Under the pieces are notes generated by a model that did no database searches, was not told the origin of the DNA, and saw nothing but the letters and a program-made list of their open reading frames with translations. Shown here in pieces: positions 27,201-34,287 of a stretch of 64,000 nucleotides of DNA (positions within the stretch are counted from its first letter, which is position 1; the number at the start of each line of letters is the position of its first letter). The stretch covers positions 62,001 through 126,000 of the forward strand of contig CBFHTO010000002.1 of assembly GCA_965658765.1 (NCBI GenBank), written 5' to 3'. This stretch comes from Glaciecola sp965658765 (lineage in GTDB: Bacteria; Pseudomonadota; Gammaproteobacteria; Enterobacterales; Alteromonadaceae). Both the position numbers and the translations under genes were made by a program.

Positions 27201-27558
27201 CGTAGAAAGCGCCAAAGTTGCCCCGCCTGATGATGCCGATACATCAGATACCACTGAGCAAGATAGTGCGAGTAAAACTACTGTAAACAAGGACTCCGCT
27301 GAAAACCTTGAGCTTGCTAATCAGTCAAATGTATCAACGGCAGAGACAAAAACGCCTTTCGTACGCTCGAAAGTGCATTTTGTGTCACATCCAATGACGA
27401 AGCCGCAAGAAGTTCAGATGGGCGAATTAAAGCTCGAGATAAGCGCTATGAGCGATGATAAGCGAAGCGAATATAAGACAGATGGCAACACAGCAGCATT
27501 ATCTAAGGCTAGCAATACGGCCAGTGCACCAATGACGAGACCAGGTGCAACGAGCTAG
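24292..27558 (+). CDS. rne: Ribonuclease E
   Basis: Essential endoribonuclease for mRNA decay and rRNA/tRNA processing and the scaffold of the degradosome. The catalytic half (about residues 1-510) is complete: S1 domain near 36-118 (NIYKGTITRVEPSLEAAFVD), metal-binding aspartates in SIDINSARATKGG near 303 and VIDFIDM near 346, and the zinc-link CPRC near 404. A likely membrane-anchoring amphipathic helix is GLFGKIASWLNGLFAS near 554. Beyond it the protein is disordered, first arginine-rich (about 580-700, RNA binding), then long and acidic, with a short C-terminal motif APMTRP also seen at the end of enteric RNase E. 1088 residues, like E. coli (1061). Confidence 0.97.
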   Translation: MKRMLINATQQEELRVALVDGQKLYDLDIESPGHEQKKANIYKGTITRVEPSLEAAFVDYGADRHGFLPLKEIAKTYFPKDYRYDGRPSIKEVVSEGTEVIVQIDKEERGQKGAALTTFISLAGSYLVLMPNNPRAGGISRRIEGEERTELKAALSELELPKGMGLIVRTAGVGKSPEELKWDLGVLVHHWNAITEAANSKPAPFLIHQESNVIVRAIRDYLRRDVGEILIDHSKIYDQALQHIQLVRPDFVSRVKKYTGEVPLFSHYQIESQIESAFQREVRLPSGGSIVIDPTEALTSIDINSARATKGGDIEETAYNTNLEAADEIARQLRLRDLGGLIVIDFIDMSPVKHQREVENRMKDAVRSDRARIQLGKISRFGLLEMSRQRLRPSLGESAHNVCPRCDGHGTIRGIESLALSVLRIMEEEGIKDNTGQIEAQLPVTVATYLLNEKRASIQKLESRHGASLLVIPNPNLETPKFQIVRRRQADIVDELSYKMELVEEKETAADTPAAKSAKREEPMLQGMGAPQQAPSPVPSPAPKAPEKPEQNTGLFGKIASWLNGLFASEEPEPEIKKPTEKRSPQNRRRNNGRNDSRGGERNRGRNNRRNNRNEDAEKRSDNKTGSRQDGKPEQRRNKDNKRPQRNDKKAGQDTPVEAKQTEQDTVSNNNQVETVKEKPKARRKPQQRRTRRPERASVRVADDSVAEQNKTADTGGEVATTSETKAPEQKGQSNIVKSETNKASLNANVSPSDVENEATKNVEQSPESNPDKEKQKAVETAAVSQKADKESTQNSSKANVSESAINESDVDSESKNENLTEGMASSEQQEQESTQNDDNADTRSRSRGRRSARHVRSAGQKRKQQSSEQAQQVELMFDAEVTKNQNESAEIEKHEQAKDNTVSDETDTDMNNKPEQAPLALDDTSDANLDASDVDEKSATQTVTPDKSDTTVSSEESSSTEAVEAANQAVESAKVAPPDDADTSDTTEQDSASKTTVNKDSAENLELANQSNVSTAETKTPFVRSKVHFVSHPMTKPQEVQMGELKLEISAMSDDKRSEYKTDGNTAALSKASNTASAPMTRPGATS

Positions 27559-27652
27559 TTGCATTCATCATATGTTTCATGAATTTATGGAGCATATGAT
27601 TATTTTGTAACAACTCTAACTACCTTATTTGTAGAGTCTATAATTTATAGAA

Positions 27653-27692
27653 TGCATAAAAAAACGGCTTGAATGCCGTTTTTTTTTATGCA
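27653..27692. terminator. Bidirectional terminator shared by rne and topA
   Basis: A long inverted repeat from TGCATAAAAAAACGGC to GCCGTTTTTTTTTATGCA, with T runs in both directions, placed between convergent rne and topA. The core is ACGGC-TTGAAT-GCCGT. Confidence 0.9.
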
Positions 27693-27764
27693 AAGTGCAT
27701 GTTATTTTGCTGGTCATTTTTTAGCGACAACGGCGGTAATGATTGCAAACCAACTTATCTGCGA

Positions 27765-30455
27765 TTACTTCTTGCTGTTACTTTTCTTGCTGGCCGCCTT
27801 TTTCTTTGTTCCCGTTTTAGGTTTGCGTTTATCATCAGCTACCCACTTACCGTCTTGATACCAGGCTGACCATCCAGTTGCTTTCTTGTTTGCATCTTCA
27901 GACATGACGTATTGCTGTTTTGTTTTTCGACTATATCGCACAATAGTGTCATGTCCGTCAGGATCCTCCTGAGGAGCATCTGCCAAATAATAAAATTTTG
28001 GCGATATACGGTCTCTGAATCTTGCTAATTCTTTTACTAATGGCGCTCTGGTTTCCCGAGACTTTGGAAAAGTAGATGCTGCCATGAAAATGCCAGATGC
28101 GCCGTCTCGTAGTACAAAATGTGCGTCTGAGTTTTCACATTCTAACTCAGGTAAAAACACAGGATCTTCTTTTGGTGGAGCTGGCTCACCGTTTCGTAAT
28201 AATTTGCGAGTATTTTTACATTCCTCGTTAGTACAGCCAAAATATTTACCAAAGCGACCTGTTTTTAATTCCATATTACTTTGGCACTTATCACATTCAA
28301 TGATCGGACCATCGTAACCTTTTATCTTAAAGGTACCCTTTTCTATTTCATAGCCCATACAGCTCGGCGCATTACCACAAATATGCAACTTACGATGTTC
28401 ATCAACCAAATAACTGTCCATTGCTGTTTCACAAACAGGACAACGTTTTTTAGCTCTTAACGCTTCGGTCTCCAGCTCGTCCTCGTCACTCACCTTAACG
28501 ACTTCTTCGCCAGGTGTCAGATTCATTGTTTTGGTGCAGCGTTCTTTGACTGGCAAGTTGTACCCTGAACAACCTAAAAACACACCTGTGCTTGCGGTTC
28601 TTAAGTTCATATGGCGCTTACATTCAGTGCATTCGATATCAACTGGCACCGCTTGATTAGGCTGCATTCCACCATCGTTTTGATCGCGCTCGGCAGCGAC
28701 TAATTTTGATTCAAAATCCGAATAAAATTTATCTAAGACATGCTTCCAGTTTAATTCACCATCTGCAATGTCATCTAGTTGCTGTTCCATATTCGCAGTA
28801 AAATCATAATTTATTAGACCCGCGAAGTTGTCGACTAAACGGTCGTTGACAATTTCACCCATTTTTTCAGCATAAAATCGTTTATTGTCTAGACGAACAT
28901 ACCCTCTATCCTGAATTGTCGAGATGATACTTGCGTAAGTAGATGGTCTACCAATGCCTCGCTTTTCAAGTTCTTTAACTAAGGACGCTTCATTAAATCG
29001 AGCAATCGGTTTAGTAAAGTGCTGTTTGGGATCTAGGTTTACGCACCTTAGTATATCGCCCTGTTTTACGTCTGGAAGTTCAGGTTGCGCATCATCTTTC
29101 TTTTTCACTTGATTTAGCACGCGTGTCCAACCATCAAATACAAGCACTCTTCCTTTTGTCGCGAGCTCAAAATCACCCGCCTTAACTTTAATAGTGGTTG
29201 CATCGTATTTTGCATTTGTCATTTGGCAAGCAAGGAATTGCCGCCAAATAAGTTCATATAAACGCTGAGCGTCTCTTTCCATTTCCTTTAAAGCACTTGC
29301 TTGGACTTTAACATTTGATGGACGAATGGCCTCGTGAGCCTCCTGAGCACCCTCTTTGCTTCCATATTTTAAAGGATTGTTTGGAAGATATTTTTCACCG
29401 AAATTGCTCTGAATGTAGTCTCTGGCAGAACTAACGGCTTCTGAACTCAAATTGGTTGAATCGGTTCGCATGTAAGTGATATGCCCGGCCTCGTAAAGAC
29501 GTTGAGCCATTGTCATCGTTTTCTTTACGCCAAACCCTAAACGTGTACTTGCAGCTTGTTGCAAGGTAGAAGTAATAAAAGGGGCCGAAGGTCTACTTTG
29601 CGTAGGTTTTGACTCTCTACTAAGTACTTCGTATGAAGATGATTTGAGTTTTTCTACCGCCGAGAGCGCTTGTTGCTCGTTAACTGGTTTAAACGCACTT
29701 TCGTTCTCTTTAGTAACCAACATGCGCATATCATGGGTATTCTTACCCTGTGTTGTCACGTCCGCGTGAATATCCCAAAACTCTTCGGGTACGAATGCTT
29801 TTATCTCTCGTTCTCGCTCAACCACAAGTCTTACCGCGACAGACTGTACCCTTCCTGCGGAAAGCCCTCGCGCTACTTTTTTCCACAATAAAGGTGAAAG
29901 CATAAAACCAACGACTCTGTCTAGGAAGCGACGAGCTTGCTGTGCGTTGACTCTATTTATATTAAGGTGACTCGGCTTTGAAAACGCTTCTTGAATCGCT
30001 GACTTGGTGATCTCATTAAAGACTACGCGCTGAAACTCTTTACCTTTGGAGTTCAACAACTCCTGTAAATGCCAGGCGATTGCTTCACCTTCTCTATCCA
30101 AATCCGTCGCGAGATATATAGTGTCTGCGTTTTTTGCTAGCTTTTTCAGCTCACTAACAACTTTCTCTTTGCCTTGTAATATTTGGTAATGGGCATGCCA
30201 ATTTTGCTGAGGGTCAACACCCATCCGATCTACAAGCTTCCTGTACTCATATTGTTTTAAATAGTTTTGTTTATCTTCTTCATCCCATTCTTTCAATTCC
30301 TTTGCAGGCTTTTTGGGCTCAACAAGACCAAGCGACTTAGTCGGCAGGTCCCTAATATGGCCAACACTTGATTTAACAATAAAGTCTTTACCTAGATATT
30401 TATTTATTGTTTTTGCCTTTGCGGGAGATTCAACAATAACGAGTGATTTGCCCAT
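27765..30455 (-). CDS. topA: DNA topoisomerase I (type IA)
   Basis: Relaxes negative supercoils through a 5'-phosphotyrosine intermediate. The 896-residue protein has the Toprim domain at the N-terminus (LVIVESPAKAKTINKYLG; DLDREGEAIAWHL), the type IA core with active tyrosine in HITYMRTDST near residue 328, and a C-terminal region with three four-cysteine zinc ribbons: CTECKRHMN, CPVCETAMD and CDKCQSNME, each with a second Cys pair. A further ribbon-like repeat without the cysteines follows, then a lysine-rich tail. Convergent with rne; no operon partner. Confidence 0.97.
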   Translation of the reverse strand: MGKSLVIVESPAKAKTINKYLGKDFIVKSSVGHIRDLPTKSLGLVEPKKPAKELKEWDEEDKQNYLKQYEYRKLVDRMGVDPQQNWHAHYQILQGKEKVVSELKKLAKNADTIYLATDLDREGEAIAWHLQELLNSKGKEFQRVVFNEITKSAIQEAFSKPSHLNINRVNAQQARRFLDRVVGFMLSPLLWKKVARGLSAGRVQSVAVRLVVEREREIKAFVPEEFWDIHADVTTQGKNTHDMRMLVTKENESAFKPVNEQQALSAVEKLKSSSYEVLSRESKPTQSRPSAPFITSTLQQAASTRLGFGVKKTMTMAQRLYEAGHITYMRTDSTNLSSEAVSSARDYIQSNFGEKYLPNNPLKYGSKEGAQEAHEAIRPSNVKVQASALKEMERDAQRLYELIWRQFLACQMTNAKYDATTIKVKAGDFELATKGRVLVFDGWTRVLNQVKKKDDAQPELPDVKQGDILRCVNLDPKQHFTKPIARFNEASLVKELEKRGIGRPSTYASIISTIQDRGYVRLDNKRFYAEKMGEIVNDRLVDNFAGLINYDFTANMEQQLDDIADGELNWKHVLDKFYSDFESKLVAAERDQNDGGMQPNQAVPVDIECTECKRHMNLRTASTGVFLGCSGYNLPVKERCTKTMNLTPGEEVVKVSDEDELETEALRAKKRCPVCETAMDSYLVDEHRKLHICGNAPSCMGYEIEKGTFKIKGYDGPIIECDKCQSNMELKTGRFGKYFGCTNEECKNTRKLLRNGEPAPPKEDPVFLPELECENSDAHFVLRDGASGIFMAASTFPKSRETRAPLVKELARFRDRISPKFYYLADAPQEDPDGHDTIVRYSRKTKQQYVMSEDANKKATGWSAWYQDGKWVADDKRKPKTGTKKKAASKKSNSKK

Positions 30456-30760
30456 GAACTACTAAAAACCTTTTATAATTAGCGATTTGCTATGAAAAAT
30501 GAGATAGATTTACTCGAATTCAACCTATGTTTCTTTTTTAGGTATATCTGCAAAGTGAATAGAAAACAAGTTGTTCTATATAAATATATTTCAAAAATGC
30601 TTCAAACATATTGTTTTTATTACATTTTTCTAAACTATGCATTGGAAATTAAAATTAACTACGTATAATTTCACCGTTAAGCTTAAATAAACACAAGGTG
30701 TAGATGGCTCATTAACAATAATGAAATACGACTACACACAATGGATGCAGAGGGTAATGT
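30456..30760 (+). promoter_or_regulatory. topA/astB intergenic region with astB promoter
   Basis: In this 305-nt gap, TTGGAA (30642-30647), 16 bases and TATAAT (30664-30669) form a convincing sigma-70 promoter reading to astB; the expected transcript start is near 30676, leaving an 85-base leader. AGAGGG precedes the astB ATG. A topA promoter is expected in the AT-rich part but is not clear. No ORF is supported. Confidence 0.6.
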
Positions 30761-32101
30761 ATGAGCGCGAGAGAAGCAAATTTTGATGGATTAGTGGGGC
30801 CAACACACAACTATGCGGGGCTATCGTTTGGTAACGTTGCATCAAAGTCAAACGCTAAAGCAATCAGTAATCCTAAAAAGGCAGCGTTGCAAGGGCTCGA
30901 AAAAATGAAGTCTCTAGCGGATCTTGGAATGACTCAAGGCGTACTAGCCCCTCAAGAGCGCCCAGACATGCAAACTTTGAGATCATTAGGTTTTGTCGGC
31001 AGTGATGCAGAAGTCCTTGCAAAAGCGGCAAATGAAGCCCCAGAAATACTAGCTGCATGTTGTTCTGCTTCAAGTATGTGGACTGCAAATGCTGCAACAG
31101 TATCGCCAAGTGCAGATTGTTCAGATGGTAAAGTTCATTTTACACCAGCAAATTTAACCAATAAGTTTCATCGCTCAATAGAAGCAACAGTGACAGCGCG
31201 CGTCCTGAAAGCGACCTTCCCTGACTCTGCATATTTCCAACATCATGCTCATCTTCCTGAAAATGACCATTTTGGAGATGAAGGGGCAGCAAATCACACT
31301 AGATTATGTAAAGACTATGATGATCAGGGAATTGAATTATTTGTATACGGAAAACACGCTTTCAATCATACTTCACCAGCACCCAAGAAATACCCTGCTA
31401 GACAGACTCTCGAAGCAAGCAAAGCAATTGCACGTTTGCATGGTTTATCTCCAGAATACACGATATTTGCACAACAAAATCCGGATGTTATCGACCAAGG
31501 TGTTTTTCATAATGACGTCATTGCCGTCGGAAACAAAAACGTTCTTTTTTATCATCAAGATGCTTTCTTGAATACCAATGCAGTGCGTAATGACATTTTA
31601 TCGGTTTTTAAGGGTGCTCCTTTTCACTTTATTGAAGTACCTACAAGCGATGTTAGTGTTAACGACGCAGTAAATAGTTATTTATTTAATACTCAACTGT
31701 TAAGCTTACCTAGTGGAAAAATGATCATAGTTGCGCCATTAGAGTGTTCCGAGAATGAGGCTGTAAAGCGCTACTTAGAACGTTTAGTTAAAATGGATAA
31801 CCCAATTACAGAAGTTAAGTTTTACGATGTAAAACAAAGTATGCATAACGGCGGTGGCCCCGCCTGCCTGCGTCTTCGAGTTGTCCTTGAGGATGAAGAA
31901 CTTGCTTCGGTTAACCCGAATACACTCATGAACGAAGTATTATATGAAAAGCTAGTAAATTGGGTGAAAAAGCATTACAGAGATGAGCTAAGGCCTGATG
32001 ATTTTGCCGATGTATCTTTGTTGAATGAATCAAGAACAGCATTGGACGAACTAACAAAAATAATGAATTTAGGATCCATATATCCGTTTCAAAGGGTTTA
32101 A
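30761..32101 (+). CDS. astB: N-succinylarginine dihydrolase
   Basis: Second enzyme of the arginine succinyltransferase pathway; hydrolyses N2-succinylarginine to succinylornithine, CO2 and ammonia in the cytosol. The 446-residue length is that of the family. Recognisable segments are the N-terminal EANFDGLVGPTHNYAGLSFGN, HHAHLPENDHFGDEGAANH (catalytic Glu/His region), FHNDVIAVGN and the C-terminal NGGGPACLRLRV with the nucleophilic cysteine. The start is supported by AGAGGG. The other ast genes are not in the window; astB stands alone between topA and the BCCT gene. Confidence 0.95.
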   Translation: MSAREANFDGLVGPTHNYAGLSFGNVASKSNAKAISNPKKAALQGLEKMKSLADLGMTQGVLAPQERPDMQTLRSLGFVGSDAEVLAKAANEAPEILAACCSASSMWTANAATVSPSADCSDGKVHFTPANLTNKFHRSIEATVTARVLKATFPDSAYFQHHAHLPENDHFGDEGAANHTRLCKDYDDQGIELFVYGKHAFNHTSPAPKKYPARQTLEASKAIARLHGLSPEYTIFAQQNPDVIDQGVFHNDVIAVGNKNVLFYHQDAFLNTNAVRNDILSVFKGAPFHFIEVPTSDVSVNDAVNSYLFNTQLLSLPSGKMIIVAPLECSENEAVKRYLERLVKMDNPITEVKFYDVKQSMHNGGGPACLRLRVVLEDEELASVNPNTLMNEVLYEKLVNWVKKHYRDELRPDDFADVSLLNESRTALDELTKIMNLGSIYPFQRV

Positions 32102-32239
32102 TCAAAGAATAGTCAAAGGGTAAGTTTTCAATTTTTCACTTAATCTGGCATTGTCGATTACGTCATTGCCAGAGCAAATAAAAGTCAAAAAAAAGACGAA
32201 AAATAGACAAGGTTGAAATATATTAACCAACTATTGCGA

Positions 32240-32259
32240 TTGAACGGCTTTACGTTCAA
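32240..32259. terminator. Hairpin between convergent astB and BCCT genes, weak terminator candidate
   Basis: TTGAACG-GCTTTA-CGTTCAA is a 7-bp stem followed on the plus strand by CTTTGTGTGTT. The T tract is poor, so this is only a candidate. The 256-nt gap around it holds nothing else I can support. Confidence 0.35.
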
Positions 32260-32357
32260 CTTTGTGTGTTCATCTTTGTGTAATGGTAGTTGGGAAACAT
32301 GCTGCTTATGCAAGCTATAAAACCTTTTAAAAATATTTAGATTTGATGGTATCTCGT

Positions 32358-34043
32358 TCACTCAGAATTAGTTTTTTCAGCTTCAGTTTCTTCGATATAA
32401 ACAGTCTGTAAACCGTGTTTTTTTCTCCGCAGATCACCGAAAATAGCAATCACTAATGATGCTCCCATCATCACCATTACTAAACTAAATGGAAGCGCGC
32501 CAATTACCATTGCCGTGCGGATCGCATCTAAGCCCCCAGCGATGATTAGGCCTCCCACAACTAATGCAAGCGCCCCGCCCCAAAACAAAATATGTGGACG
32601 AGCTTTTGGCCCCTCATCTCCGGCCGCATTGATTGTATTAATAATTAACACGGCACTGTCGGCAGAGGTAATTAAATAAGTAAGCAATAAAATAACGATA
32701 ACAACCGACATAGCAAAAGCTAAATTTTCATTTAAAATCACTCCTAGCATCGCAAATAATTGCTCAGCCTGGCCTGCATTTGCAATGGCTCCATTGGCAA
32801 TTCCTGAAAGCTCTAAATCTATAGCGGTACCGCCTACTAAAGCAAACCACACAAAACACATAGCAGCCGGCCCTAACATAGCCCCGAAAATATACTCTCT
32901 TATGGTTCGACCTTTTGAAATACGTGCTAAAAAAAGCCCCACAAACGGGGCAAAAGCTATCCACCACGCCCAGTAGAAAATCGTCCAGGCGCCCTGCCAA
33001 TCAGCTAGGGCATCTCCCATTTCGCTGCCATCTTTCGTCCATACGCGGAAAATATTTTCGGGTATGGATACGACATAATCTGCAATTCCGACGAAGAAAC
33101 TAGACAAGCCGAAAAAGGTCGAGCCAAACAAAAGGAAGAAACAAAGGACGAACATACTCAGTACCATATTGATATTTGATAGCCACTTTATTCCTTTGCC
33201 AACACCTGATAATGCCGAGAGTGTAGAGCCGCCCATGATGACGACAAGTGCCAAGAGTATGCCTGCCTTAGAGGCAGATTGTTTACCTTTAGCATCGATG
33301 GTATAGAGCCAATCGCCGAACCCAATAGTTGATAAACCAGAAATAAACTGTTCTACACCGAACCCTAAAGTTTGCGAAATACCAAGGACGGTGGCTATTA
33401 CAGCAATTATGTCTATTGCATGACCCAGTGGTCCAGATAGCTTTTTGCCAAACAAAGGTGTGAGAGATGACCGAATAGTCAATGGCAAGCTTCTTCGATA
33501 TGAATAAAACGCAAGCGACAGACCAACAATGGCATATGCAGTCCACGCAGCAAACCCCCAATGTGTGAATGACCAAATGTAGGCATCACGGACGTTCTCA
33601 TGTGTACTACCTTCAGTTATTCCCATAATAGTACTGGGGTTTTCAGCAAAGTGGTACATCGGCTCAGCCGTTGCAAAGGTTAACATTCCAATGCCAATAC
33701 CTGCCCCAAACATCATTGAAAACCAAGAAAAATTAGAGAATTCAGGGCGGTCTTGTGCACAGCCCAAACGCAAGCGACCTACTTTTGGTAAAAGCGCCAA
33801 GCATATCGAAAGTATCATGAAGAAGGCCATTGCATACACATACCAATAGTTAAATATAGCGAGTATGAGTGTGTTTAGTTGCCCTAATACTGAAGAGGCA
33901 TTATCAGGAAAAGCGATGGCCCATAAGATTAAAGCTCCGACTAAAATCTTTGCGGAGATAGTTACGTCTTTACTGAAGCCTCGGTAAAAACCCGACTTGG
34001 CTACGCGGATAAATAAATCAGTTAAAGGGGGTTTTATGATAAT
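32358..34043 (-). CDS. BCCT family betaine/choline/carnitine-type transporter, probable non-ATG start
   Basis: Sodium- or proton-coupled uptake of a quaternary ammonium osmolyte, inner membrane, 12 segments expected. The first ATG/GTG/TTG-type start is GTG 33839, which has no ribosome-binding site and removes the first membrane helix. The same frame stays open upstream and codes for a normal BCCT N-terminus (IKPPLTDLFIRVAKSGFY, then ISAKILVGALILWAIAFPDN). I place the start at ATT 34043, or the adjacent ATC/ATA, because AAGAAG lies six bases upstream and a promoter is just beyond. This gives 561 residues. Other family marks: FGAGIGIGMLTFATAEP and the aromatic helix FYWAWWIAFAPFVGLF. If the non-ATG start is not used, the gene is a damaged copy. 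Confidence 0.82.
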   Translation of the reverse strand: MIIKPPLTDLFIRVAKSGFYRGFSKDVTISAKILVGALILWAIAFPDNASSVLGQLNTLILAIFNYWYVYAMAFFMILSICLALLPKVGRLRLGCAQDRPEFSNFSWFSMMFGAGIGIGMLTFATAEPMYHFAENPSTIMGITEGSTHENVRDAYIWSFTHWGFAAWTAYAIVGLSLAFYSYRRSLPLTIRSSLTPLFGKKLSGPLGHAIDIIAVIATVLGISQTLGFGVEQFISGLSTIGFGDWLYTIDAKGKQSASKAGILLALVVIMGGSTLSALSGVGKGIKWLSNINMVLSMFVLCFFLLFGSTFFGLSSFFVGIADYVVSIPENIFRVWTKDGSEMGDALADWQGAWTIFYWAWWIAFAPFVGLFLARISKGRTIREYIFGAMLGPAAMCFVWFALVGGTAIDLELSGIANGAIANAGQAEQLFAMLGVILNENLAFAMSVVIVILLLTYLITSADSAVLIINTINAAGDEGPKARPHILFWGGALALVVGGLIIAGGLDAIRTAMVIGALPFSLVMVMMGASLVIAIFGDLRRKKHGLQTVYIEETEAEKTNSE

Positions 34044-34071
34044 AAACAGCTTCTTATTTAATAAAGCCTTT

Positions 34072-34093
34072 ATTATACACAGCTGAACAAAAA
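34072..34093 (-). promoter_or_regulatory. Sigma-70 promoter of the BCCT gene
   Basis: On the minus strand GAGACA, 16 bases, then a perfect TATAAT (34077-34072). The expected transcript start is near 34065, only about 22 bases before the proposed ATT start, which excludes a much longer protein. Confidence 0.65.
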
Positions 34094-34114
34094 TGTCTCA
34101 TTGGCTCACGAACT

Positions 34115-34146
34115 TGCGAATCTGCGAATTTGCGAATTTGCGAATC
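34115..34146. repeat. 8-bp tandem repeat, four copies
   Basis: TGCGAATC, TGCGAATT, TGCGAATT, TGCGAATC in direct succession, with degenerate copies at either end (for example TGAGAAGA after it). It lies just upstream of the BCCT promoter and downstream of the Ig-like lipoprotein gene terminator. Confidence 0.9.
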
Positions 34147-34236
34147 TGAGAAGATGCCTAGGTGTTTAGTTTCGTTTGTTTATATCAGTTTCATTCTTTT
34201 TTAAAATTAATTGCTCGTTAACACCTCATGAGCAAA

Positions 34237-34279
34237 ATTGCGAAAAAGCTGAAGTGTATTACTTCACCTTTTCCGCAAT
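34237..34279 (-). terminator. Terminator after the Ig-like lipoprotein gene
   Basis: A long imperfect stem (ATTGCGGAAAAGGTGAAG with CTTCAGCTTTTTCGCAAT) with a 7-base loop, 8 bases after the stop codon. The run after the stem on the minus strand is short (TTTTG). Confidence 0.65.
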
Positions 34280-34287
34280 CTTTTTAA

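Noticed and set aside
25799..27290. Several long frames on both strands inside the C-terminal half of rne
   Set aside because: Low-complexity, charge-biased coding sequence opens other frames; the rne frame continues through all of it with degradosome-type features.
32144..32172. TCTGGCA/TGCCAGA inverted repeat as astB terminator
   Set aside because: A 7-bp stem with a long loop and no T run after it.
34115..34146. The 8-bp repeat as a CRISPR array
   Set aside because: Units abut directly with no spacers, are far too short, and no cas gene is in the window.
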